Positions 46,541-55,411 of a stretch of 64,000 nt of DNA are shown here, one piece after another. This stretch comes from JAWKZG01 sp041396125 (GTDB lineage Bacteria > Pseudomonadota > Gammaproteobacteria > Competibacterales > Competibacteraceae): contig JAWKZG010000002.1 of NCBI GenBank assembly GCA_041396125.1, positions 62,001-126,000 of the forward strand, in the 5' to 3' direction. The notes under the pieces were generated by a model. That model was not told the origin of the DNA. It made no database searches and saw only the letters and a list, made by a program, of their open reading frames with translations. Made by a program: the position numbers and the translations under genes. Positions within the stretch are counted from its first letter, which is position 1; each line of letters begins with the position of its first letter.

Positions 46541-47332
46541 GTGAAGCAGAAATTTAATTTTATTGCTGGATTAGGGGTTGCGGCCTTACTGGCAAGTGGT
46601 TTTGCCGGTGCGCAAGAGACTGTCACAGAAGGTCCGTTCTCCGTGACCTTTCCTGAAGGGCGCCTTGATATTGATGATACTCAAACCTTGCCTGCAGCAT
46701 GTACGGGCACTGACCTGAGCTTGGTATCCGTCAGGGCTGATTACACTGTACGTACCCGGGTTGATTTGGAAACAACTAATAATACCAGCGGTGAAACGCG
46801 TACCTACGACGTAACGGTTTCTGAAAGCCCTCTGACGTTGACAGTTGGCGGTGTCAATGTAATCGCTTCTGAGAGCCCTGGCAGTGTCAATGTAACAGGT
46901 AGCCTGGATGCAGGTGAGACAGCAACGGATGCTACAGACCCATTGACCGATATCGCGGGCACAACGACCTTCAGTTCTACGGGTGCTTTCGGATCTGGCG
47001 CTGTAGACGTACGCTTTGTTGCAGTCGGCGACTCAATCGTGCGCAATGCCTCCAATGTTAACTCTGTCGTGAATCATTTTGGGCAAGCCAGCGTAAGCGT
47101 CGTTTATACTTGCGAAAGAGAAGTGCCAGTATGTCCGCTTGATCCCAGTATACCGGCAGATGATCCACTATGTGTACCTTGTGAATTCAACCCCAATATT
47201 CTGGCCAGTAATCCAGCTTGTGTGCCCCCGCCTGCAGTGCCGGGTATGACCAGCTTTGGTTTGCTTGCCTCTGTCCTGGGTCTGCCGCTGATTGCCGGTT
47301 TCTTCGCTGCACGTCGCCGTATGAAGAAGTAA
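46541..47332 (+). CDS. Secreted protein with C-terminal sorting-like tail, 263 aa
   Basis: GTG 46541 lies 7 bp after AGGAG. Residues 1-24 form a Sec signal (FIAGLGVAALLASGFAGA, cut before QE). The middle is a Thr/Ser/Val-rich beta domain without recognised catalytic residues. Near the end is a Cys-rich, Pro-rich linker (VCPLDPSIPADDPLCVPC) and then a tripartite tail: VPGMTSFGL, a hydrophobic helix (LASVLGLPLIAGFFAA) and RRRMKK. That layout is shared by PEP-CTERM, IPTL-CTERM and similar sorting signals, though the motif is not a standard one. It is probably anchored or processed at the surface. A strong terminator follows. Confidence 0.8.
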   Translation: MKQKFNFIAGLGVAALLASGFAGAQETVTEGPFSVTFPEGRLDIDDTQTLPAACTGTDLSLVSVRADYTVRTRVDLETTNNTSGETRTYDVTVSESPLTLTVGGVNVIASESPGSVNVTGSLDAGETATDATDPLTDIAGTTTFSSTGAFGSGAVDVRFVAVGDSIVRNASNVNSVVNHFGQASVSVVYTCEREVPVCPLDPSIPADDPLCVPCEFNPNILASNPACVPPPAVPGMTSFGLLASVLGLPLIAGFFAARRRMKK

Positions 47333-47362
47333 TAATCAGCTGGTTTATCTAGCTGTCAAAAA

Positions 47363-47388
47363 GCGGGATCAATGATCCCGCTTTTTTT
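47363..47388 (+). terminator. Rho-independent terminator after the sorting-tail protein
   Basis: GCGGGATC at 47363-47370 pairs with GATCCCGC at 47374-47381 around a 3-base loop, followed by seven T. Confidence 0.95.
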
Positions 47389-47562
47389 ATGGTCTGTTTT
47401 TTATTTAGATTTATTCAATTCTTTAAGTATTTTTTAATGCTTGCACACGCAAATTCTTCTTAAGATATTCTCTATCTTTACAAAAAATACAACAGACATA
47501 TCTATTCTCTCGTTCTGCATTGAGGAAAAGATTAGTCAAAAGCTCAATAATGGCTATTATCA

Positions 47563-48603
47563 ATGTCGACAATCCTTGTCATTAAATTAAGTGCTCTGGG
47601 CGATGTGCTGATTGCCAGTGCCGCTTTGCAGCGTATTATTGATCACCATCAGGGGCAGCAGATCCGGCTGCTGACCGCACCGGCTTTTGTACCGTTATTC
47701 AGTGCCTGGAGTGGTCTTGAAGCAAACGGATTCCCGATTCAGGACTGGGGGCAGGTACTAACAACCGGCTGGCAATTGCGTCGCTCAAAACTGCAACGTG
47801 TTTATGATTTACAAGGCAATAAGCGCAGTCGGGTGCTGAGCTGGCTTAGTGGTGCACCTGAACGGATTGGTTTATGGCCTGGCTGGCCCTATACCCACAG
47901 CAGTCCATTACCCCGTCGTCCAAGAGTGCATCCCTGGCTGAGGATGAACAGTGTTTTAGCCGCTGTAGGTATGCCGCCTGCCGAGGAATATTCACCGTTG
48001 CCAAGCAGTGACGAAGCCCGGTTTCAAGCGCAACACTGGCTCAGTGGTCACGGACTCGATGCGGCTCCATTAGTACTCATTCATGCAGGCTGCAGCGCCC
48101 GCTGGCAGAGCAAACGCTGGGGCGAAGCGAAGTTTCTGGGTTTAGCCCGCAAATTGTCAGACGGTGGGCTTACTGTGATCTGGATCGGTGGGCCGGATGA
48201 TCGTGAGCTGAACGCGCGCCTTTCTGCGCAAGTTGGCGTGAATGCCTGCGATGCGTTCAGCATTTCCGGCTTGATCGCACTGGGACGCTATGCCCGCTTT
48301 GCGATTACCAATGACTCCGGCCCTATGCATGCGCTGGCGGCCGCGAATATTCCGGTCTACAGCCTGTTTGGGCCGACAGACTGGCGATTGAGTCATGCTT
48401 TGGGGCAGGCTGATCGGGTGATACAGGCGGGTGTTGACTGCAGTCCGTGTTTTAAAACCAGTTGTCCGCTGAGCACCGATATCCACCGTTGTATGCAAAA
48501 TATTACTGCCGAAACTGTTTTCAGGCGCTTGCAGCTGGATAATCTGATCCCTGCAAATGCTGGTACAGCTGCTGATATTGCTGCAGTATCCGATGACGAT
48601 TAA
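47563..48603 (+). CDS. Family 9 glycosyltransferase (heptosyltransferase-like)
   Basis: A 346-residue GT9 protein of the LPS core heptosyltransferase family. The N-terminal ILVIKLSALGDVLIASAAL and the C-terminal ITNDSGPMHALAAANIPVYSLFGPTDW are diagnostic, with LVLIHAGCSARWQSKRW between them. CSPCFKTSCPL near the C-terminus is common in the family. It likely adds ADP-heptose or another sugar to the LPS core on the cytoplasmic face. Its 3' end overlaps the convergent GT4 gene by 83 bp. Confidence 0.9.
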   Translation: MSTILVIKLSALGDVLIASAALQRIIDHHQGQQIRLLTAPAFVPLFSAWSGLEANGFPIQDWGQVLTTGWQLRRSKLQRVYDLQGNKRSRVLSWLSGAPERIGLWPGWPYTHSSPLPRRPRVHPWLRMNSVLAAVGMPPAEEYSPLPSSDEARFQAQHWLSGHGLDAAPLVLIHAGCSARWQSKRWGEAKFLGLARKLSDGGLTVIWIGGPDDRELNARLSAQVGVNACDAFSISGLIALGRYARFAITNDSGPMHALAAANIPVYSLFGPTDWRLSHALGQADRVIQAGVDCSPCFKTSCPLSTDIHRCMQNITAETVFRRLQLDNLIPANAGTAADIAAVSDDD

Positions 48604-49597
48604 ATTGCTGGCGAACTTTGTCCTGTCCTGCACGTGCGATCCTGCCGCATAGTTCTGGTTGCGTCAGCAGGTGCTGCATACCTGCGGCGAGGGCTTCTGT
48701 GTCCTGACAGGGTACACACCAGGCATTTTCCAGATGTGCGCAGAGTTCCCGCGCGCCCCGACTGTTGCTGGTTAACAGCGGTTTACCGTAAGCCCAGGAT
48801 TCCAGAATGACATTGCCCAGGGTTTCCTCTTTCAGGGAAGGAAATACCACCAGATCTGCCGCCCGATAATAGGGCAGTAACTCATTTTGCCAGCCCGCCC
48901 AATGAATGCGCTGGGCAATACCCAGTGTGCCAGCCTGGTTTTGTAAAACCTGGCGCAGTGGTCCGTCCCCCACAATCACTAAATATACTGGCTGGCCATC
49001 CAGATGTTCAGGCAGACGGGCGAAGGCTTCCAGCAGAAACTGCAAACCCTTGACCGGGTGCAGACGGCCGACTGCCAGCATGATTTTAGCGTTTTCGGGT
49101 AATGCTGGTAGCAGGGGGGGGGCCGGCGCTATCGCTGATTCGGCTGGCATATCAATAAAATTATAAATCTGGAACACGCGATCTGCCGGCAGTCCGTGTT
49201 CAATCAGATAATCGCAAAGTCCGTGCGTGTTGCCAATCCAGCCATGGGCATGACGATAACGCTTGAGAGAATAATAACCGCCGAGCCTAGCCAGATGAAC
49301 CGTCGAGCCATTTTCCGGCAATCGCGTCAGTGCTGTGGCACGACCCATATAGGTTTGCACAATTGAGGGTTGCCAGGAGCGGACAATCCTCTGGATACGC
49401 CAGCGTGACAGCGGGGTACGCATACCGAGCCTGAACCGTGTCAGGGCTGCTGGCAGCTGGGCATCCAGAGCACTGCCATGGCGTAATATCACGGCAGTTT
49501 CCCAGCCGTCTTCATGCAGCGCGCTGACCAGGCGTAAAAAAAATCGTTCAGCGCCGCCTAATTCGTCGCTGCCGATAATATGTAGTGTTTTCAGCAC
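48521..49597 (-). CDS. Family 4 glycosyltransferase
   Basis: A 358-residue GT-B enzyme. The N-terminal IIGSDELGGAERFFLRLV carries the usual GGAE-type loop, with VGRLHPVKGLQFLLEAFARL in the middle. The C-terminal donor site is YYRAADLVVFPSLKEETLGNVILE with the EX7E pattern. Probably acts on LPS core or O-antigen, given the adjacent heptosyltransferase. The two genes converge and share 83 bp, an unusually long overlap. Confidence 0.9.
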   Translation of the reverse strand: MLKTLHIIGSDELGGAERFFLRLVSALHEDGWETAVILRHGSALDAQLPAALTRFRLGMRTPLSRWRIQRIVRSWQPSIVQTYMGRATALTRLPENGSTVHLARLGGYYSLKRYRHAHGWIGNTHGLCDYLIEHGLPADRVFQIYNFIDMPAESAIAPAPPLLPALPENAKIMLAVGRLHPVKGLQFLLEAFARLPEHLDGQPVYLVIVGDGPLRQVLQNQAGTLGIAQRIHWAGWQNELLPYYRAADLVVFPSLKEETLGNVILESWAYGKPLLTSNSRGARELCAHLENAWCVPCQDTEALAAGMQHLLTQPELCGRIARAGQDKVRQQFNRHRILQQYQQLYQHLQGSDYPAASA

Positions 49598-49626
49598 GGC
49601 AAATTACGGTGTGATCGCGTTATTAA

Positions 49627-50823
49627 TTACTCTTGCGGCCGCATTTTTCTGACCTCATCGTCGCTCGGCAAATAATCAGCGCCATCGGCATAAAACCAGT
49701 CGACCATAACGCCCTGGCCATCCTGAACCGCAGTACGGCCTACGTAGGCACCCATGGTGGATTGGTGATCGATTGCACGGAAGCTGAATGTACCGGTGGG
49801 GGAGTCGACCTCAATACCTTCAGCCGCCTTGATCAGGGCTTCGGTATCGGTAGAGCCGGCTTTTTCAATAATAGCGGCCAGCGCCAAAAAAGTATTATAG
49901 CCAACGATGGAGCCAAGGCGCGGGTAATCATTGAATTTTGCCTGATACGATTCCACAAAGGCTTCATGCTCGGGGGTATTGATGGCATACCAGGGATAAC
50001 CGGTCACAATCCAGCCTGTCGGGGTTTCATCGCCTAATGGGTCGAGGTATTCGGGCTCACCGGTGAGCAGCCCGACCACTTCGCGGTTTTCAAACAAGCC
50101 GCGCAGTTTGCCTTCGCGCACGAATTTAGCCAGATCACCACCGAAAGTGACATTGTAAATAGCCTCCGGGTTGGCATTTGATAAGGCCTGTACTTCGGCC
50201 CCTGCGTCGATTTTAAACAGTGCAGGCCATTGCTCAGCCACGAATTCCACATCCGGGCGGCGGGCTTGTAACAAGGCCTTGAAGGTAGCGACGGCATCCT
50301 GGCCGTATTTATAATTCGGAGCGATAGTTGCCCAGCGCTTGGCCGGCAGTTTGGCGGCTTCGGCGGCCAGCATATTGGCCTGGGTATAGGTATTGGGACG
50401 CAGTCGGAAAGTGTAGCGATTGCCTTGTTGCCAGGTGACCGCATCACTTAGAGGCTCGGCAGCCAGGAAAAACACCTTGCGCTGTTTGGCAAAATCCGCC
50501 ACTGCCAGGCCGATATTAGACAGGAACGTTCCGGCCAGTAAGGCGACTTTTTCCTTGCTGACCAGTTCTTCGGCAATGCGCACAGCGTCGCCCGGTTTGC
50601 CGTCATCGTCGCGAGCAATGACTTCCAGAGGGCGGCCCAGGACACCGCCACCTGCATTAATTTCTTCCACCGCCAGTTCCCAACCGTTGCGATAAGGCTG
50701 AGTAAATGCCGGTAGCCGGGTATAGCTGTTAATTTCGCCGATTTTGATCGGCTCGGCTGCACGCACCGAGCAGGTTGTGCTGATAATGGCCAGCAGTAGC
50801 GCGATAGTTAGCTTTGACAACAT
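49627..50823 (-). CDS. LivK-like ABC transporter substrate-binding protein
   Basis: A 398-residue periplasmic-binding protein of the branched-chain amino acid/amide family (Peripla_BP_6). A signal peptide (LTIALLLAIISTTCSVRA) precedes AEPIKIGEINSYTRL. Family features are ELAVEEINAGGGVLGRPLEVIARDD and YNTFLALAAIIEKAGSTD. Start ATG 50823 has CAGGAG upstream. No permease or ATPase genes are adjacent, so it works with a distant transporter or as an orphan sensor-type protein. The ligand cannot be told from sequence. Confidence 0.9.
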   Translation of the reverse strand: MLSKLTIALLLAIISTTCSVRAAEPIKIGEINSYTRLPAFTQPYRNGWELAVEEINAGGGVLGRPLEVIARDDDGKPGDAVRIAEELVSKEKVALLAGTFLSNIGLAVADFAKQRKVFFLAAEPLSDAVTWQQGNRYTFRLRPNTYTQANMLAAEAAKLPAKRWATIAPNYKYGQDAVATFKALLQARRPDVEFVAEQWPALFKIDAGAEVQALSNANPEAIYNVTFGGDLAKFVREGKLRGLFENREVVGLLTGEPEYLDPLGDETPTGWIVTGYPWYAINTPEHEAFVESYQAKFNDYPRLGSIVGYNTFLALAAIIEKAGSTDTEALIKAAEGIEVDSPTGTFSFRAIDHQSTMGAYVGRTAVQDGQGVMVDWFYADGADYLPSDDEVRKMRPQE

Positions 50824-51043
50824 AGTCATCTCCTGGTTTGGCAATTAGGGACATGTATTCGGGGTTGGGTAATCGGGCACCCTGATCGTGAGTATGCTTC
50901 GGACACCAAATAGTATAGCCGTAGCCGGGCCCGGGCGGAAAACCCGTTTAGTTTTGGTTCTGTGGAAGACCTATGGCGTTTATACTGTAAGCGAATTGTC
51001 ATTAAACTGTCACAAATAACCCAGAACCAGAGAGGGGACGGCC

Positions 51044-53092
51044 ATGGCCTATACCAGCGATGATATCCGTAATATTGCTCTGATCGGGCATGGCGCCTCG
51101 GGCAAAACCACCCTGACCGAGGCGCTATTGCTACAAACGGGTCGAATCGGCAGCGCCGGCTCGGTTGAAAAAGGCAACACCGTTACTGATTTCGATCCGT
51201 TAGAAAAAGAACATCAGCATTCCCTGGATTTAGCCGTCGTTAATTTCGATCATGCCGGCTCCCATATCAATCTGATTGACACTCCTGGCTTTCCGGATTT
51301 CATTGGACCTGCCATTTCAGCCTTGTCCGCCGTGGAAACAGCTGCTGTTGTAGTCAATGCTCAGACCGGCATCGAAACAGTCACCCGCCGCATGATGGAA
51401 CACGCCGCCGAGCGCGGGCTGTGCCGGATCATTATCGTTAATAAAATCGATGTTGAAAATCTGGATCTGGAAGATATCGTCAGCCAGTTGCAGGATAGCT
51501 TTGGCAGTGAATGCCTGCCGCTTAATCTGCCGACTCAGGGGGGCAGTGCGGTAGTGGACTGTTTCTTCAATGAAGAGGGGGCCAGTGACTTCGGCAGTGT
51601 CAGCGATGCGCATACGGCCATCATCGATCAAGTGATCGAAATGAACGAAGAATTAATGGAGCTTTATCTGGAGGAAGGCGAGGAAGTCGATCCCAGTAAA
51701 TTGCATGATACCTTTGAGTTGGCTTTACGCGAAGGCCACCTGGTACCTATCTGCTTCGTCTCGGCACGTACCGGTGTTGGTGTGCCGGAACTACTTGATA
51801 TTTTTGCCAAAATGTTACCGTCACCGCTGGAAGGCAATCCAGAACCTTTCTATAAAGGGAGCGGCGATACGGAAGTTGAATTCAAGCCAGCGGCGGATCC
51901 TGCCCAGCATGCGATTGCACATGTGTTCAAAGTCGCCATTGATCCTTTTATCGGAAAACTGGCGCTGTTTCGTATTCATCAGGGCACCATCAACAAGGAT
52001 AGCCAGCTGTTTATTGGTGATGGCCGCAAGCCATTTAAAGTAGGTCATTTATTGCAAGTACATGGCAAGGAGCACCAGGATATCGAACAAGGTGTGCCGG
52101 GCGATATTTGCGCAGTTGCCAAAGTTGACGATATTCACCGTTGGGCGGTTTTGCACGATTCCCACGATGAAGACCAGATGCGGCTCATTGAGCTGAAATT
52201 TCCTACCCCGCTGTTCGGACTCGCGATTACCGTGAAAACCCGAGGTGACGAACAGAAAATGTCTGACACGCTGCATAAACTGACAGAAGAAGACCCCTGC
52301 CTGGCGATCGAGCATAACCAGGCCACGGGTGAAACGGTATTGCGCGGTCTGAGCGATCTGCATTTACGGCTTACGCTGGAGAAAATGCGCGAGCGTTATA
52401 AGCTCGATGTCGATACCCGTCCGCCAAAAATCGCCTATCGTGAGACGATCAGCCTGAGTGCCGAAGGTCACCATCGCCATAAGAAACAGACGGGCGGTGC
52501 CGGGCAGTTCGGCGAAGTGTTCCTGCGGGTAGAGCCAATGGAGCATGGTGCGGGTTTCGAGTTTGCCAGCGAAGTTGTAGGGGGGGCCATTCCAACTTCA
52601 CTGATTCCGGCAGTGGAAAAAGGCATCCGGGAAGCCTTGCCGCACGGTGCGGTTGCCGGATTTCCCCTGCACGATATCCGGGTCGTTGCCACCGATGGTA
52701 AACACCATCCGGTAGACTCCAAGGAAATTGCGTTTTCAACCGCTGGACGGGAGGCCTTTCTGGATGCTGTGCGCAAAGCGAAACCGATCGTCCTGGAGCC
52801 CATCGTAAGAATCCGCATCACCGTACCCCCCGATGCGATGGGCACACTAACCGGTGATTTATCCAGTCGACGCGGCCGGGTCAATGGTTCAGAAAGTGCG
52901 TCGGGCGGCAATATTGTGATCGATGGTCTGGTGCCGCTGGCCGAAATTGACGGCTACCAGTCCCAGTTAACCTCTATGACGGGTGGCGCGGGCACCTACG
53001 AAATCGAGTTCAGCCATTACGACCCGGTGCCGAGCGATATCCAGAAAAAACTGTGCGATGAATACCAGAATTCGCAACATCACACCGACTAG
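51044..53092 (+). CDS. Elongation factor G-like GTPase (EF-G paralogue)
   Basis: A 682-residue translational GTPase of the EF-G-like group separate from canonical FusA. G1 is GHGASGKTTL rather than the AHIDAGKTT of FusA, G3 is DTPGFPDF, and G4 is VNKID. All five EF-G domains seem present (domain II around VFKVAIDPFIGKLALFRI, domain IV around RHKKQTGGAGQFGEV, domain V near the C-terminus). AGAGGGG precedes ATG 51044. It stands alone, away from rpsL-rpsG-tuf, as expected for the paralogue. Its exact role (translocation or ribosome recycling) is not settled by sequence. Confidence 0.9.
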   Translation: MAYTSDDIRNIALIGHGASGKTTLTEALLLQTGRIGSAGSVEKGNTVTDFDPLEKEHQHSLDLAVVNFDHAGSHINLIDTPGFPDFIGPAISALSAVETAAVVVNAQTGIETVTRRMMEHAAERGLCRIIIVNKIDVENLDLEDIVSQLQDSFGSECLPLNLPTQGGSAVVDCFFNEEGASDFGSVSDAHTAIIDQVIEMNEELMELYLEEGEEVDPSKLHDTFELALREGHLVPICFVSARTGVGVPELLDIFAKMLPSPLEGNPEPFYKGSGDTEVEFKPAADPAQHAIAHVFKVAIDPFIGKLALFRIHQGTINKDSQLFIGDGRKPFKVGHLLQVHGKEHQDIEQGVPGDICAVAKVDDIHRWAVLHDSHDEDQMRLIELKFPTPLFGLAITVKTRGDEQKMSDTLHKLTEEDPCLAIEHNQATGETVLRGLSDLHLRLTLEKMRERYKLDVDTRPPKIAYRETISLSAEGHHRHKKQTGGAGQFGEVFLRVEPMEHGAGFEFASEVVGGAIPTSLIPAVEKGIREALPHGAVAGFPLHDIRVVATDGKHHPVDSKEIAFSTAGREAFLDAVRKAKPIVLEPIVRIRITVPPDAMGTLTGDLSSRRGRVNGSESASGGNIVIDGLVPLAEIDGYQSQLTSMTGGAGTYEIEFSHYDPVPSDIQKKLCDEYQNSQHHTD

Positions 53093-53143
53093 CTGCTGTG
53101 CAGAATACGCTGCAATGAAAAGCCGTATAGTGCGAGGGGATTT

Positions 53144-54019
53144 ATGAATAAACCTTTGTTTATGAACTATAATAAGACCGATCTGGATCGTGAATATGAT
53201 AACCGCAGCAAGGTTTCTGACGCTGCTGACTATATCAGCCGCTGGACGGCGCTGAGCGCGCAAGTACGTACCGACGGGCCGGCCCAACTCGATATCGCCT
53301 ACGGTCCCAGTGCGGATGAAACCCTGGATGTTTTTCCAGTCGCTGGCGCCAGCAAGGCCCCGGTTCATGTGTTTTTTCATGGTGGTTATTGGAAAGCACT
53401 GCACAAAAATGACTTCAGTTTCGTGGTTAACGGACTGCGCCCTGCGGGTGCGATCACCGTCGTCGTCAATTATGCCTTGATGCCGCAGGTCAGTATGGCA
53501 GAGCTGATTCGCCAGTGTCGGGCTGCGCTGAATTGGGTCTGGCGCAATGCGGCTGGGTTTGGAGGCGATCGCGAGCAAATTTATATTTCCGGTCATTCCG
53601 CTGGCGGGCATATAACGGCAATGATGCTGGCGACAGACTGGCCGACTTTCGCAGCGGATTTGCCGCCAAATTTGGTCAAGGGCGCTTGCGGTATCAGCGG
53701 GCTGTACGATTTGGAACCGATTCAGCTGTGCTTTCTGAACGACGATTTACAGCTGACCGCAGAGCAGGCGCAGCAGCATAGCCCGATCCGTTTGCCTTGT
53801 CGGAATCCGGCGCCTTTGCTGTTACCCCTCGGCGCTTTGGAAGGACCGGAATACCTGCGCCAGTCAGAAGCACTGGCAGCACACTGGGGCCAGCAAGTAA
53901 CACCCCCACAGGTCTGGCTGTTGCCAGAACACAATCATTTTTCAATCGCTGCCCAACTGGAAACGGCAGACAGCGCGCTTAGTCGCGCGATTCAGCGGCA
54001 AATGGGCTTACTGGACTAA
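53144..54019 (+). CDS. Alpha/beta hydrolase, arylformamidase-like
   Basis: A 291-residue hydrolase. The oxyanion motif HGGYWKA at about 80-86, the nucleophile elbow GHSAGGH near 150 and a late His in PEHNHFS form the triad of the kynurenine formamidase/arylformamidase family. The N-terminal YNKTDLDREYDNRSKV is also typical. It may hydrolyse N-formylkynurenine or another small ester or amide; no tryptophan-degradation genes are nearby to confirm this. RBS GAGGGG precedes ATG 53144. Confidence 0.85.
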   Translation: MNKPLFMNYNKTDLDREYDNRSKVSDAADYISRWTALSAQVRTDGPAQLDIAYGPSADETLDVFPVAGASKAPVHVFFHGGYWKALHKNDFSFVVNGLRPAGAITVVVNYALMPQVSMAELIRQCRAALNWVWRNAAGFGGDREQIYISGHSAGGHITAMMLATDWPTFAADLPPNLVKGACGISGLYDLEPIQLCFLNDDLQLTAEQAQQHSPIRLPCRNPAPLLLPLGALEGPEYLRQSEALAAHWGQQVTPPQVWLLPEHNHFSIAAQLETADSALSRAIQRQMGLLD

Positions 54020-54117
54020 CGTACTGCAGTGCATGTTGGCGACAGAGGACTATAATATTCAACCCAGGGCCATAAATAATTGCCAGGAGACGAGCGGTTT
54101 TACCGTAACGAACCCGG

Positions 54118-54178
54118 TGCAGGGATGCACAAAGGCCCATGCTTTAAGTTTGTCTCCCTGCATAGAATGTAATTCTAT
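54118..54178 (+). promoter_or_regulatory. Two inverted repeats before the small membrane protein gene
   Basis: TGCAGGGA at 54118-54125 pairs with TCCCTGCA at 54155-54162, and ATAGAAT at 54162-54168 pairs with ATTCTAT at 54172-54178 around a 3-base loop. A TATAAT occurs upstream near 54052. They could shape the 5' leader of the next gene. Confidence 0.35.
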
Positions 54179-54193
54179 GAATTGGTGCATGTC

Positions 54194-54518
54194 ATGATTG
54201 AAGGACTGATCGTAGCCGGCATTTTGGGAATTGTACTGGCGCTTTTCATATCGCTTATGCGAGGCCGGCGCCGCAAGCTATCTGTTGTCAATGCGCACCA
54301 GCAAGAGCCTCCTATGCAGGCGCAGGATATTCAGCCCCGTACCAGACCGCCTGATGATTTCAGCGTGCAGAACCGACCGGAACGTCGCTCAGGGGGACCG
54401 GCGTTGTGGTGATGACCGCCGCGAAGCCGTACGGTTTTCGGAAGATCGGCGGACGAATGTGGGACGGCGCAAGGAAGATCAGGTCTGGGCCGGCAAGAGT
54501 TTTCCTGATAAAAAATAG
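54194..54518 (+). CDS. Small membrane protein with Arg/Asp-rich tail (one frameshift)
   Basis: About 107 residues after correction. One N-terminal helix (MIEGLIVAGILGIVLALFISLM) is followed by RGRRRK. A hydrophilic tail follows, with repeated RR/DRR elements (RPERRSGDRRCGDDRREA, SEDRRTNVGRRKED). A G run near 54392 has five G where four keep the frame; with four, the tail continues to the stop at 54518 in exactly 108 codons. Not recognised; the tail is predicted cytoplasmic and could bind nucleic acid or acidic partners. Confidence 0.65.
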
Positions 54519-54522
54519 CGCA

Positions 54523-55359
54523 CTAGCGCAGCCACGAAGCAGCAGGCTGTTTAAGTGTATCTGGCTGGCTACCGAGGCTGGCAAAATCCCACAGCTCAGT
54601 ATCTGCTAAATGTGAAGGTACGACATTTTGCAGGCTGGCAAACAGCGTCTCCAGACGACCGGGAAACTGTTTGTCCCAGCTTTGCAGCATCTGCTTGATG
54701 GCCTGTCGCTGCAGATTGTCCTGTGAGCCGCAAAGTGTGCACGGAATGATCGGAAACTGACGGTAAGCTGCATAACGTTCGATATCTTTTTCACGACAGT
54801 AAGCCAGGGGACGGATCACGATATGTTTGCCGTTCTCACTTTGCAGCTTGGGCGGCATGGCCTTCAGGGTGCCGCCATAAAACATGTTTAGAAACAGGGT
54901 TTCGATGATGTCATCACGGTGATGCCCAAGGGCGATTTTGCTTATATTATGCTGTTCGGCAAAGGTGTATAAATTGCCACGGCGCAGGCGTGAGCACAGA
55001 CTGCACATTGTTTTCCCTTCCGCGATCACCCGTTTCACAACACTGTATGTATCTTTCTCGATGATATGGAACGGCACACCCAGCTGGCGCAGATAGTCTG
55101 GTAAAACCTCGACGGGAAAACCGGGCTGTTTCTGATCCAGATTAACAGCGATCAATTCAAATTCGACCGGCGCGCTGCGTTGCAGATTAAGCAGCATATC
55201 CAGCAGGGTGTAGGAGTCTTTACCGCCAGACAGACACACCATAACGCGGTCGCCGGCCTCGATCATTCGAAACTGCTCAATCGCCTGACCAACCTGCCGG
55301 CGCAGTTTTTTATGCAGTTTATTCTGGTTGATTTGCTGTTTGCTAGCCGAAGCTTGCAT
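54523..55359 (-). CDS. ttcA: tRNA 2-thiocytidine(32) synthetase TtcA
   Basis: A 278-residue iron-sulfur enzyme that thiolates C32 of certain tRNAs. The PP-loop CLSGGKDSYTLLDML binds ATP, and the cluster-binding cysteines are in MCSLCSRLRRG and PCTLCGSQ. ALGHHRDDIIETLFLNMFYGG is also diagnostic. ATG 55359 (MQASASKQQ) is chosen although the frame remains open upstream, because the longer extension is not typical of TtcA. It lies downstream of the EamA transporter on the same strand. Confidence 0.95.
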   Translation of the reverse strand: MQASASKQQINQNKLHKKLRRQVGQAIEQFRMIEAGDRVMVCLSGGKDSYTLLDMLLNLQRSAPVEFELIAVNLDQKQPGFPVEVLPDYLRQLGVPFHIIEKDTYSVVKRVIAEGKTMCSLCSRLRRGNLYTFAEQHNISKIALGHHRDDIIETLFLNMFYGGTLKAMPPKLQSENGKHIVIRPLAYCREKDIERYAAYRQFPIIPCTLCGSQDNLQRQAIKQMLQSWDKQFPGRLETLFASLQNVVPSHLADTELWDFASLGSQPDTLKQPAASWLR

Positions 55360-55411
55360 TATGTTTGTCTCGTGAAATCCGTTAACAAAGAAGAGTCTAG
55401 TGAAGCTGGCA

